Positions 37,265 to 45,692 are shown, counted from the first letter of the stretch. The stretch is 64,000 nucleotides of DNA from Proteus sp. FME41 (GCF_014897315.1 NZ_JABUYL010000001.1:124001-188000), one strand, 5' to 3'. The notes: a model not told the origin generated them from the letters alone. A program made the numbers and translations.

Positions 37265-37477
37265 ATGTCTAATACAATGACTGGTACAGTAAAATGGTTT
37301 AACGATGATAAAGGTTTTGGCTTTATCACTCCTAAAGACGGAAGCAAAGATGTATTCGTACACTTTTCAGCAATTCAAAGCGAAAGCTTTAAATCTCTGA
37401 AAGAAGGCCAAGAAGTTTCATTTTCTATCGAAAATGGCGCTAAAGGTCCTGCAGCCGCGAACGTAATCGGTCTGTAA
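37265..37477 (+). CDS. CspA-family cold-shock protein
   Basis: Single OB-fold domain of 70 residues with both RNA-binding motifs: KGFGFITP (RNP1) and DVFVHFSAI (RNP2). It acts as an RNA chaperone that melts secondary structure. The start [17 protein letters not shown] was chosen by family length; a ten-residue upstream extension in frame is not supported. A long leader with a cold-box-like element precedes it and an LpxP-like acyltransferase follows 465 bases later, so it is plausibly a cold-induced member, but which paralogue cannot be said. Confidence 0.95.
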   Translation: MSNTMTGTVKWFNDDKGFGFITPKDGSKDVFVHFSAIQSESFKSLKEGQEVSFSIENGAKGPAAANVIGL

Positions 37478-37540
37478 TATTGGTTATTATTACAGTATGT
37501 ATTGCTTAATGCAGTATCAAACATACTGATAATGCCAATA

Positions 37541-37570
37541 AAAAAAACCTCACCTTGGTGGGTTTTTTTG
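37541..37570. terminator. Terminator of the csp gene
   Basis: AAAAAACCTCACC-TT-GGTGGGTTTTTTT hairpin with a T7 tract. Confidence 0.88.
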
Positions 37571-37942
37571 TTTTAATAATGTCCATAATTTCACTTTCAT
37601 TTTATTTCTGAAAATACTTCAAAATATTATTATTAAAGTTATGTAAATATCGAAGGTAAATAATTTTCCTGATTAGAAATATATTTACTTTAATAACCAA
37701 TAAAATACATAAAAATAATTTAAATAATAATAAAATTCTTATAATGGCAAAATAAAGATAGTAAGATATTGCTTTCTCAATGAAAAGAAAGAAAAAAAAT
37801 TCATTAGAATAGAAAAGTATCGGATAAATCATAAAAAGATAATTGAAGTTAAAAATTAAATTAATATTTAATGGCTTATCTTAAACAATTGATGTCTAAT
37901 TCTATGTGGTTTAAATACTTTTAGTTCCTAAAGGACAAACTA
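37571..37942. other. AT-rich intergenic region
   Basis: Very AT-rich; the only open frames are low-complexity Ile/Leu/Phe/Asn runs that arise from base composition. It must contain the promoter of the acyltransferase gene. No other element seen. Confidence 0.5.
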
Positions 37943-38872
37943 GTGTACGCTAAAAATTTTTTCTCATTGCACCTTTTACACCCAAAATATTTTCTGACGT
38001 GGTTTGGTGTTTCTATTCTTTTTTTATTAGTACAATTACCTTATTCTTGGCTGCTTTTTCTTGGTAAACGTTTAGGGTTGTTATCACGTTTTTTTGTAAA
38101 GAGAAGAGTTTCTATAATAAAGAAAAATCTAGAGTTGTGTTTTCCCGACAAAGATCAAAATGAAATTAATAAACTTGTCATGGATAATTTATCTTCTCTT
38201 GGCGTTGCATTATTTGAAACAGGAATGGCATGGTTTTGGAGCGATCGTCGGTTAAAGAATCTCTTTGAAGTAGACGGAATTTCTAATTTCACCAATGCGA
38301 ATGATAAAAATGCGGGAATTCTATTGATAGGGATACATTCCATGTCGTTAGAGCTAGGTGGTAGAATCATGGGGCTTTGTTTCCCTGTTAATGCCATGTA
38401 CCGCCCACACAATAATAAAGCTATGGAATATATTCAAACTAAAGCAAGATGCCGTTCTGATAAAGGGATGATTGATAGACGTAATTTAAAGTTTATGGTT
38501 ATGGAGTTAAAAAAAGGGAAAGCAATTTGGTTTGCACCTGACCAAGACTTTGGGTTAAAAGGAACCACATTCTCACCTTTTTTCTCTGTTAAGAAGGCAT
38601 CGACTTCAAAAGGAGTTGCCATTTTAGCTAAATTATCAGGAGCACCAACGTTAACAGTAACTTTGGTCAGAAATGAAAAAAAACAAGGTAAGAAGTACAG
38701 CCTGATAATTGGTAAGGAGCTTATAAATTATCCTACTGAAAATATTCAAAATGATACAGATAGAATGAATAAACTGATCGAAATAGAGATAATGCGAGCG
38801 CCAGAGCAATACTTATGGGCACATAGACGTTTTAAAACTAGACCTGAAGGTGAAGCAAGTCTTTATAATTAA
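37943..38872 (+). CDS. lpxP: Lipid A late acyltransferase, LpxL/LpxP family
   Basis: Protein of 309 residues (LpxL/LpxP about 306). One N-terminal membrane segment (about residues 17-38), then the HX4E catalytic motif HSMSLE (near residue 134), the MYRPHNNKAME motif and the late FAPDQDFG and LWAHRRFKTRP motifs. It transfers a fatty acyl chain to Kdo2-lipid IVA. LpxL and LpxP cannot be separated by eye; the neighbouring cold-shock gene makes the cold-induced palmitoleoyl enzyme LpxP a fair guess. GTG start with AAGGA eight bases upstream. Confidence 0.82.
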   Translation: MYAKNFFSLHLLHPKYFLTWFGVSILFLLVQLPYSWLLFLGKRLGLLSRFFVKRRVSIIKKNLELCFPDKDQNEINKLVMDNLSSLGVALFETGMAWFWSDRRLKNLFEVDGISNFTNANDKNAGILLIGIHSMSLELGGRIMGLCFPVNAMYRPHNNKAMEYIQTKARCRSDKGMIDRRNLKFMVMELKKGKAIWFAPDQDFGLKGTTFSPFFSVKKASTSKGVAILAKLSGAPTLTVTLVRNEKKQGKKYSLIIGKELINYPTENIQNDTDRMNKLIEIEIMRAPEQYLWAHRRFKTRPEGEASLYN

Positions 38873-38888
38873 GTTGTAATTGTTAAAT

Positions 38889-38989
38889 AAAAAAAGACCA
38901 ACACACAATGTGTTGGTCACAGTAAATACTGGAAGCAATGTGAGCAATGTCGTTGTGATAAAGTTGAGTACAATACTCAACTTTATCAC
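38889..38989 (-). ncRNA. ryhB: RyhB-type iron-responsive small RNA, copy 1
   Basis: About 101 nt. The core ACGACATTGCTCACATTGC followed by TTCCAGTATT is identical to the seed and core of E. coli RyhB as I recall it. The 3' end is a perfect terminator GACCAACACA / TGTGTTGGTC plus T7, the Hfq-binding type. The 5' part is a perfect 18-base inverted repeat with a three-base loop (38953-38991), much longer than the E. coli 5' stem. The start is estimated from the -10 box. It would base-pair with mRNAs of iron-using proteins when Fur is inactive. Confidence 0.92.
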
Positions 38990-38996
38990 AAGCTAA

Positions 38997-39025
38997 AAGA
39001 TAATCATTATCAGTTGGGTTGTCAA
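38997..39025 (-). promoter_or_regulatory. Promoter and Fur box of RyhB copy 1
   Basis: Minus-strand -35 TTGACA (39020-39025), 17-base spacer, -10 TATCTT (38997-39002). The spacer and -10 box are covered by GATAATCATTATC (38999-39011), a near-perfect Fur box core. Iron-loaded Fur would block RNA polymerase directly. Confidence 0.92.
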
Positions 39026-39029
39026 CCCT

Positions 39030-39337
39030 AGCGTTTGTATGGATTAAAGGAAAGTGTAAATAGAAAGGAATGTAATAAAGGCAAAAGGATAGGTTGAAAA
39101 GAAAAAAGAACAAATCAGATAAAAGAAAACTAAAAGCACTGAGTTAGCAGGTATAGAAATAGACTATACCTGCTTAATATATTATGACCATAGTAGAAAA
39201 ATACCATTTATATAAATATAGTAATAACTTCTGATGTTCTAAAAATATATACTCATTATTTAATAATAAATATTATTCCTAAATTAATTATAGATTAATG
39301 TTTATTGAAAATATAGGAATTTTAAATTTTATGAATA
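39030..39337. other. Intergenic region right of RyhB copy 1
   Basis: About 300 bases, AT-rich. No gene or clear regulatory element beyond the ryhB promoter at its left edge. Confidence 0.4.
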
Positions 39338-39649
39338 TTAGTTATACATAATATCCATTATTGCTAAATTTTCACCAATCCAGTTTATATTCATTGAACC
39401 TCTATTTTCACCAAGTTTAGCATTAAACATTTTATTGGGTTCGATTCTGTGTTGTATTTCTTCCATTTCAACACCATTCCAGCAGTTCGTTTTAAAAACA
39501 TGGCCAACAGAGTCTGTCATACAATTACCTTCAACAATAGAACCTGTAAAAGTAATCGTTCCTGATCCAATGACTTTATTTGTATCTGCTATAACTGGTG
39601 CTGATAATAAAAATGCTAAGCAAGTTCCGATAATAAGATTCTTTTTCAT
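39338..39649 (-). CDS. Small secreted fimbrial-subunit-like protein
   Basis: Protein of 103 residues with a signal peptide (MKKNLIIGTCLAFLLSAPVIA, cleavage near residue 21). The mature start IGSGTITFTGSIVEGNC is the usual opening of type 1-like pilins, and a second Cys (TNCWN) could form the pilin disulfide. However it is half the length of a pilin and lacks the C-terminal donor-strand region, so it may be a remnant or a small related secreted protein. No fimbrial usher or chaperone is nearby. Confidence 0.55.
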   Translation of the reverse strand: MKKNLIIGTCLAFLLSAPVIADTNKVIGSGTITFTGSIVEGNCMTDSVGHVFKTNCWNGVEMEEIQHRIEPNKMFNAKLGENRGSMNINWIGENLAIMDIMYN

Positions 39650-40206
39650 TATTTATTCCTCAAATATTTTATTGATTATCTTTGTGTACTAATTTCTAAT
39701 AAAAAAATTAGTTAGTGTTTATGATTGATTTTTTCTCACACGTTTAATTGATATCTTTCCGTGTCGAGTTGATGAAGGGAATATTAGAGGAAAAAAATAT
39801 ATCAATCTGTAAAAAATCTTGATGGTTAATGACAGTTATATAAATAATGATGAATGATTTATTGGTGGTTTTAATGTTTTTTTAATAATTTAATTTTTAT
39901 GATTTAAATGTAATGGATTGATAAATAAGGTGTAATATAGAATTTTAATGATTTCATTAATAAGTTAATATAATTTAATATCAGTTATATTACTTAATTT
40001 TTCAATGATACATTTTGTTGTTAAAACAAAAGATGTATAAATGGAGTGATTTCAGAATTAAATAAAACTTATCAAAGTATTTCAATAAAATTGTTAACAA
40101 AGAAAAAAAACATCATTATTTGATGTTTTTAATTAAAATGAGTTGTTGATATCTTATTTTATAACCCTATCATCAATAGAGTAAAAATAAGAGAGAGTAA
40201 AGTACG
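39650..40206. other. Intergenic region with one copy of a dispersed 34-base repeat
   Basis: 557 bases without a gene. Positions 39789-39822 match 42261-42294 at 31 of 34 bases (core ATATCAATCTGTAA). The rest is AT-rich and should include promoters for both neighbouring genes. Confidence 0.5.
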
Positions 40207-40962
40207 ATGCAGAGTTATCACTCATTATCAGCCCAAGTGTATCAAATAGATAAGCCTATAGGCTGTAGCTTTGGCGATGTAGAATACTATCAAGAGCGCC
40301 TTAAAGATATTGATGGCAAGATTTTAGAACCCGCAGTAGGAACTGGACGAATTTTGATCCCTTTATTAAAAGCGGGACTAAATATAACAGGATTTGATCT
40401 TTCAGACGAAATGCTTTATTTCTGTGTGGATAATTTGAAAAATAATGGCTTTACTGCAAAAAAAGTAGTCAAAGATAACCTGCTAACATTCCAAGTAGAA
40501 ACTTTAGTTGATGCAGTTATTATTCCCACAGGAACTTTTTTGCTACTAGATAGTGAAGAGAAAGCGTTACAATCACTTCAAAAATGCTATAACGCATTGA
40601 ATTTTAAAGGACGTTTACTTGTGGATATCAGCTTGGCACACTCTTTTGTGAAGGGCCAATGTACTAGCAGACAATTTGAAACCCCTGAAGGAGATTTAAT
40701 TACTTTACAGATCATTAATGCCGATATAGATCACATTAATCAGCTTACTGTATCTCATCACCGTTATGATAAGTGGAGAGAGGGTAAAATAATTGAAAGT
40801 GAATGGGAAGTCTTTAAATTGAAATGGTTTGGTGTTTCTGAATTTAAACATTTACTTGAATCTATTGGTTTTAAAGGAATAACAATCTCGGGTGACTACC
40901 AATATTTGCAAGTGCCTAATAATGAAACTGAAATTATTACCTTTGAAGCCTATAAAATATAG
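40207..40962 (+). CDS. Class I SAM-dependent methyltransferase
   Basis: Protein of 251 residues with the Rossmann SAM-binding motifs: ILEPAVGTGRILIPL (motif I, about residues 37-51), GFDLSDEML (motif II) and VDAVIIPTGTFLLL (motif IV-like). The C-terminal half has the beta-strand tail common to small-molecule methyltransferases. Substrate unknown. GAGAG is upstream of the ATG. It is a stand-alone gene converging on an NmrA-type oxidoreductase across a strong terminator. Confidence 0.78.
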   Translation: MQSYHSLSAQVYQIDKPIGCSFGDVEYYQERLKDIDGKILEPAVGTGRILIPLLKAGLNITGFDLSDEMLYFCVDNLKNNGFTAKKVVKDNLLTFQVETLVDAVIIPTGTFLLLDSEEKALQSLQKCYNALNFKGRLLVDISLAHSFVKGQCTSRQFETPEGDLITLQIINADIDHINQLTVSHHRYDKWREGKIIESEWEVFKLKWFGVSEFKHLLESIGFKGITISGDYQYLQVPNNETEIITFEAYKI

Positions 40963-40980
40963 TGTTTATTAATTAGCAAT

Positions 40981-41010
40981 AAATAGGCTATTATAATTAA
41001 TAGCCTATTT
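40981..41010. terminator. Bidirectional terminator
   Basis: Perfect 13-base stem AAATAGGCTATTA / TAATAGCCTATTT with loop TAAT, between two converging genes. Confidence 0.85.
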
Positions 41011-41029
41011 CATATTTAACATTTTTGCA

Positions 41030-41896
41030 TTAACTAAAGTGTTTTTTGTTATTAAGAATAAATTGTTTTAATGTTATTGCTGGCTTTCCTGTTATTTTTT
41101 CAAAATTATCAAATATAGCGCCCTCTCTCGATAATTTTCCTGAAGTGAAATCCACATAATGGTCATAAATACTTTTCATATAGGAAAGTTCAAGTCCATT
41201 TTCTTGAGCATATTGCCAAAACACTTCAGGAGAGTCGGCTTTATATTGAAAAGGTTGGCCTAATGTTTCAGTAATTAACTGTGCAATTTGTGGATAATTT
41301 TTATTTTCATATCCTAATCGATAGGTATTCCCCGCATGTAAACTTGGTGATAATAGACAATGAGCAGCTATTTCAGCCACATCGGTACAATCAACCCAAC
41401 TTAAAGTTGCATCACCAAAATAAGAACGAAGAGTGTTTTTATTTAGATTATTATCTCCCTGATAGCCTAGTAGATTTTGCATGTAGGATTCAGGACGGAG
41501 ATGAGTAAAGCGGATGCCTGACCATTCAATATAACGCTCAATGAGTTGATGCCAAGCCCAATGTGAAACCTGCGCATTATCATCACCACAAGCTCCCAAA
41601 TGAACAATGTAATCGATACCCTGTTGTTTGGCGATATCAACAAAAATTTTACTCTGTTGAAGCATGTTAATTGTGTAACCCGTCATCATAAATACGGAAT
41701 CAATACCATTAAGAGCTGGTTTTATTGTCTCAGGGTTGTCGTAATCCATTAATACAGTAGGATAGGGAAAGTGGGTATTTTCTGCAGGTTTTCTAATCGC
41801 TAATACAACATTTTTATAACCTTTTTTTTGTAGTGATTTTATTAATAGGCCTCCGACTTGCCCTGTTGCACCTGTAATTAATATTTTATTAGTCAC
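41030..41896 (-). CDS. NmrA-like NAD(P)-binding oxidoreductase
   Basis: Protein of 288 residues with an N-terminal NAD(P)-binding GATGQVGGLL and typical NmrA/quinone-reductase-2-like features (VFMMTGYT, then YIVHLGACGDD and ITHLRPESYMQN-like FTHLRPESYMQNLLG). It lacks the SDR Tyr-x-x-x-Lys pair, which fits this atypical SDR group; some are redox sensors rather than enzymes. GTG start with AAGGAAA at eight bases. It faces the methyltransferase gene. Confidence 0.8.
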   Translation of the reverse strand: MTNKILITGATGQVGGLLIKSLQKKGYKNVVLAIRKPAENTHFPYPTVLMDYDNPETIKPALNGIDSVFMMTGYTINMLQQSKIFVDIAKQQGIDYIVHLGACGDDNAQVSHWAWHQLIERYIEWSGIRFTHLRPESYMQNLLGYQGDNNLNKNTLRSYFGDATLSWVDCTDVAEIAAHCLLSPSLHAGNTYRLGYENKNYPQIAQLITETLGQPFQYKADSPEVFWQYAQENGLELSYMKSIYDHYVDFTSGKLSREGAIFDNFEKITGKPAITLKQFILNNKKHFS

Positions 41897-42601
41897 AATA
41901 AATTTCCTTGATAAATTAGATGGTTAACTAAATATTTTCAGCTTATAAATTTGGTGTTTAAGCTCGGAAAAATAGGGTTGATAGTACAGTCACTTCCCTT
42001 TTCTAAATATGTTGAATACTTTTTTAGTGATAGTTTAGGGTTTACGGACATACATCCTCTATCGAATTGTAAAAGATATAACAGTCATGATGTCTTTTCG
42101 CTATAAAGAAAGTAAATAAAAGCATTTTTAGTGTGAAAATAGCTGTGATTTTATGAATAAATATGAGAAGGAATTAAGAAATTCAGATAAAAAAATCCCC
42201 GCACTAGGCGGGGGAATATTAAATATCTATCAGTGATGAAATACTGAAAACGATAATAAGGGAAAAAAAGATATCAATCTGTAACAAATCTTAAAGAAAA
42301 ATAATTAATTATTTAAATAGAATAGAGAGAAAAAAGGGTGGCTCAATAATGAAGTTATTTTTATTTTGTTGTTTTTAAAGAATTTTTTATGCGTCAAGTA
42401 AAGGCTATGGAATTCAATTAAATTATTATTAGTCATACTTTCATTTAAAACCACATACATTTATGTGAAATTTTTTGAGTTTAAATAACTATTTTTAGCT
42501 TGTTAATGGCGAAATACGTATTATTACTTGTAATTCTAATCTTGCTAGGTAATAACTTATTCTTACCTAGCAATTTATTCACTTATAATAAAAAATATTT
42601 T
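41897..42601. other. Long intergenic region with two hairpins and a dispersed repeat
   Basis: 705 bases with no convincing gene. It holds a minus-strand terminator at 42190-42216 (CCCCGC / GCGGGG followed by T7 on the minus strand), the second copy of the 34-base repeat (42261-42294), and a perfect 11-base-stem hairpin TTGCTAGGTAA / TTACCTAGCAA at 42542-42573 just beyond the SMI1-like stop codon. A minus-strand transcript between 42600 and 42190 is implied. Confidence 0.5.
42190..42216 (-). terminator. Orphan minus-strand terminator
   Basis: Minus-strand hairpin CCCCGC-CTAGT-GCGGGG with T7 after it, about 385 bases beyond the nearest minus-strand gene. Confidence 0.75.
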
Positions 42602-44029
42602 TTAATTGAGAGACCATTTATTGATGTCAATTTCATTGTTTTTATATATTTTATTGATATACAAAGAAATATTATTTCTAATGTAAGGATTTTTTTCTTC
42701 AGGATACATTAGCCATGCTTTTTTCAAATAGGGTAATAACTCGTTATTAATATAATTTGAGCTAGAAAGAGCTTGAATAGCACTCAAACTAATCTCTGCA
42801 TTGTTTGAGATAGCTAAATCAAAAAATGCTGAAATCTTATCTTTTAAATCAATATCATGAGAAGCTGCATAAATTGCACTTCTGACTATTTCTACATTTT
42901 GATGTGTGAAGAAGGGTTGAAAATCCTCAACTAAAACCGCGTTCAGCTCTTCTAATGTATAGCCAATAAAGCGCAATGTATTCTCATTCTCAGTTTTTTT
43001 AAGAATAGGGAAAAGGCTATCTTTAAATAAAATATATTGATCTTTATATTTAAAATAAATAATTGGAATAACAATATCTATTTTCTGATTCAGTGGATCG
43101 GCTAATACACCTTGAATATGAGGCAATACTTGTTCTTTAAAATAGGTTGCTAACACGTTTAATGAGGCTTTGTATAACTCAATATACTCTGTTTTTAGCT
43201 GTTGCTCTAAAAAATATAGACTATTAATTGTTAAATTAGGAAGTCTTGTTAAGGCATTGATAGCATCTGTTTTTTTAGTAATATTATTATTTTCGGCAAA
43301 TGTGATAAGTATTTCTTCATTACCGCCCATACGATGGCCAAACCAACTGGTATCATAGCCTAAAATTACTTCATCTAACCAACGTTCATACCATTGTGTA
43401 AAAGAAGTTTCATAGGAAAAAGTGTAGGGAGTATCTGAATTTACCCAGTCTGATGTGTATAAAATATGGCCTTTATAATCACCATTTATCACTAACAAAA
43501 GATCGTATTCACAACCACATGTCCCTAAATAAAGTGTACCCTGATGAATCCTATCATAAATATTATCAAATTCTGTATCACTACAATCATCAGGTACATG
43601 GCATAGTGCTTTCCATTCATCAATATCCATTTTAGGACTCAATAAACAGGGTAATGCACAATTTTGTATACCATTTCTATCTATTGCTTCATCAAAAGCG
43701 TAGAGACCATAATAGGGGCCTGCGCCACCATAAGAGCCTGTACCACCGTTGCCAATTTGAGTTACAAAGGCGATATAATCTTCAGGAAATTCACAGCCTG
43801 CTTTTACTTGTAGTTGGTTAACGTTCTCTATTGATAGTGGAGAATTTAGCTGATATTTATGATTATCAGCACCAAATTCCTTATATTCATGATCAATACT
43901 AACTACTAGTACCAATTTCTCACGGATACGTTCAATAAGATTATCTGCATATTTTTTATTTATTTGCTCCCATTGTTGCTGTGGTGTCAGTTCTTTATTT
44001 TTTTTAAAGATAGCTGAAATAAAACCCAT
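42602..44029 (-). CDS. SMI1/KNR4-family protein with HEAT-like C-terminal half
   Basis: Protein of 475 residues. Residues about 55-240 form a SMI1/KNR4 (SUKH) domain: CEFPEDYIAFVTQIGNGGTG, YYGLYAFDEAI, TLYLGTCGCEYDLLLVINGDYKG and the WYERWLDEVI end. From about residue 255 helical HEAT/ARM-like repeats follow. SUKH proteins are often immunity proteins against polymorphic toxins; the extra repeats suggest a different partner. No toxin gene is adjacent. AGGGA is upstream of the ATG. It lies between the two RyhB copies. Confidence 0.7.
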   Translation of the reverse strand: MGFISAIFKKNKELTPQQQWEQINKKYADNLIERIREKLVLVVSIDHEYKEFGADNHKYQLNSPLSIENVNQLQVKAGCEFPEDYIAFVTQIGNGGTGSYGGAGPYYGLYAFDEAIDRNGIQNCALPCLLSPKMDIDEWKALCHVPDDCSDTEFDNIYDRIHQGTLYLGTCGCEYDLLLVINGDYKGHILYTSDWVNSDTPYTFSYETSFTQWYERWLDEVILGYDTSWFGHRMGGNEEILITFAENNNITKKTDAINALTRLPNLTINSLYFLEQQLKTEYIELYKASLNVLATYFKEQVLPHIQGVLADPLNQKIDIVIPIIYFKYKDQYILFKDSLFPILKKTENENTLRFIGYTLEELNAVLVEDFQPFFTHQNVEIVRSAIYAASHDIDLKDKISAFFDLAISNNAEISLSAIQALSSSNYINNELLPYLKKAWLMYPEEKNPYIRNNISLYINKIYKNNEIDINKWSLN

Positions 44030-44197
44030 AAATTAAAATCCCTATTGATGATATGGTTTAATCATAAAATGGTTCTTTAATAATCTTTTTTGGATAGTAA
44101 AAACCAAATATAAAAATATTATCTTACTGAATTTTCGCTATAAACCATTTTATCTTCAATAAGATAATAGTATTTTTCGTTAAATAGAAGGGGAGAT

Positions 44198-44295
44198 AAA
44201 AAAAAGACCAACGCTAGGAGAGTTGGTCAATAAATACTAGAAGCAATGTGAGCAATGTCGTTGTGAATAACCAAGTAAAATACTCAACTACTCAC
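44198..44295 (-). ncRNA. ryhB: RyhB-type iron-responsive small RNA, copy 2
   Basis: About 98 nt. It carries the same core ACGACATTGCTCACATTGC then TTCTAGTATT, with one change from copy 1 (TTCC to TTCT). The terminator stem GACCAAC / GTTGGTC differs from copy 1 in its loop-proximal half and is followed by T8. The 5' stem is imperfect here, unlike the perfect 18-base stem of copy 1. Same orientation as copy 1, 5.3 kb away. Confidence 0.92.
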
Positions 44296-44302
44296 AAGTT
44301 AA

Positions 44303-44331
44303 AAGATAATCATTATCATTTGATATGTCAA
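44303..44331 (-). promoter_or_regulatory. Promoter and Fur box of RyhB copy 2
   Basis: Minus-strand -35 TTGACA (44326-44331), 17-base spacer, -10 TATCTT (44303-44308), overlapped by GATAATCATTATC (44305-44317). The architecture is identical to copy 1. Confidence 0.92.
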
Positions 44332-44414
44332 CCCTATAAAAAATGTGGATATTATTTATTTACACAAAAAGTCAATAAAAGTGCTTATTTTACTGAATTT
44401 AAAGTGGAGATTTT

Positions 44415-44491
44415 ATGAATACTAATAACCAAAAAATTTCTTATCTAACTTCTATTAAAAGGGTGATAGTATGAATAATATGGAGAGTTAA
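44415..44491 (+). CDS. Two possible short leader peptides upstream of the 5'-nucleotidase
   Basis: A 19-codon frame (44415-44474, GTGGAG before the ATG) ends in a TGA that overlaps the ATG of a six-codon frame (44471-44491), which stops 15 bases before the 5'-nucleotidase start. Tight ATGA coupling and the good ribosome-binding site suggest translated leader peptides, perhaps for translational control. Chance frames cannot be excluded. Confidence 0.3.
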
Positions 44492-44506
44492 CAAGGAACT
44501 TACGCT

Positions 44507-45448
44507 ATGGCATATGATTTAACAAAGAGATTAGTCATAGGGCTTTCTTCTAGTGCATTATTCGATTTAGAAGAGTCAGATAATATATTTCGCACAGAAG
44601 GCGAAGAAGCTTATCGGCACTATCAACGAAAAATGCAAGATAACCCTCTTAATAAAGGTGTTGCATTTCCTTTTATTAGTCGGCTTTTAAAATTGAATAA
44701 TATTCGACCGAATGATCCTTTAGTTGAAGTTATTTTATTGTCCAGAAATGATCCTGATACGGGATTAAGGGTGATGAATTCTATTGAACATTATGAATTA
44801 GGGATCACTCGAGCTGTATTTCTTCAAGGTAAATCACCACATATTTACATTCCAGCTTTCGATATTGAATTATTTTTATCTGCAGATCATGACGATGTTT
44901 TACAAGCAATTAAGGCAAATTATCCAGCAGGCCAAATATTAGCGGGTCATATTAATGACGATAGTGCAGATGAATTAAGAATCGCTTTCGACTTTGATGG
45001 TGTTATTGCTGATGATGAAGCTGAGATTATTTATAAAACTTCAGGTGAGTTATCTCACTTTCATCGTCATGAAGCTAAAATGGTTGATGTACCCCATAAC
45101 TCAGGGCCATTAAAAAATTTCTTATTGCGTATTTCTGATATTCAAAAGCTTGAGTTAGAAAAAGTTAAACAAGACTCTAGTTATGTTCCATTACTTAAAA
45201 TCTCCATTGTTACTGCACGAAATGCGCCGTCTCATAAGCGAGTTATTAATACCATGAGAGCGTGGGGAATTTCTGTTAATGAAGCCTTTTTTATGGGCGG
45301 AGTAGAGAAAGCGAATGTGCTAAAGATTTTAAAACCACATATATTCTTTGATGATCAAAAGTTACATTTAAAATCTTCGTCTGAACTTCCTTCTGTACAT
45401 ATCCCATTTGGTGTAGCGAACAAAGATATAGATAATAAATTATTATAA
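44507..45448 (+). CDS. Cytosolic 5'-nucleotidase family protein
   Basis: Protein of 313 residues of the 5'-nucleotidase (PF06189-like) family. It opens KRLVIGLSSSALFDLEESD and has the HAD-like nucleophile strand RIAFDFDGVIADDEAE (about residues 161-176), a region before it with VEVILLSRNDPDTGLRVMNSI, and the late HIFFDDQKLHL metal-binding motif. It would dephosphorylate nucleoside monophosphates. AAGGAAC stands upstream of the ATG, and small leader frames precede it. Stand-alone gene. Confidence 0.82.
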   Translation: MAYDLTKRLVIGLSSSALFDLEESDNIFRTEGEEAYRHYQRKMQDNPLNKGVAFPFISRLLKLNNIRPNDPLVEVILLSRNDPDTGLRVMNSIEHYELGITRAVFLQGKSPHIYIPAFDIELFLSADHDDVLQAIKANYPAGQILAGHINDDSADELRIAFDFDGVIADDEAEIIYKTSGELSHFHRHEAKMVDVPHNSGPLKNFLLRISDIQKLELEKVKQDSSYVPLLKISIVTARNAPSHKRVINTMRAWGISVNEAFFMGGVEKANVLKILKPHIFFDDQKLHLKSSSELPSVHIPFGVANKDIDNKLL

Positions 45449-45692
45449 TAAAAAATGTGTGTGATATTTATATCATACCTTCTTTTTTTATTTTGTCTAA
45501 TATGGCCTTTAGTTGAAATATTCTATTTTTATTATTTTATTTGTTTTTTTTAAATAAAAATAAGAACAAAGTTGGATCTATTTTTATAGAAGTAGTATGG
45601 TGTTGAATGATTTATATATATTGTAAGTTAATAACTATTTATAGATATTTTACCTTAAGAGGTATCTAATTAATTAAAATTAAATAAGGAAA

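Noticed and set aside
37602-37832. Minus-strand open frame of 76 codons in AT-rich spacer
   Set aside because: Low-complexity Ile/Leu/Phe/Asn composition with no ribosome-binding site, expected by chance at this base composition.
38883-39113. Minus-strand 76-codon frame across the first RyhB locus
   Set aside because: It reads through the ryhB promoter, the sRNA and its terminator; the sRNA explains the sequence.
42500-42712. Plus-strand 70-codon frame overlapping the end of the SMI1-like gene
   Set aside because: Overlaps a real gene on the other strand, covers the hairpin at 42542-42573, and has no good ribosome-binding site.
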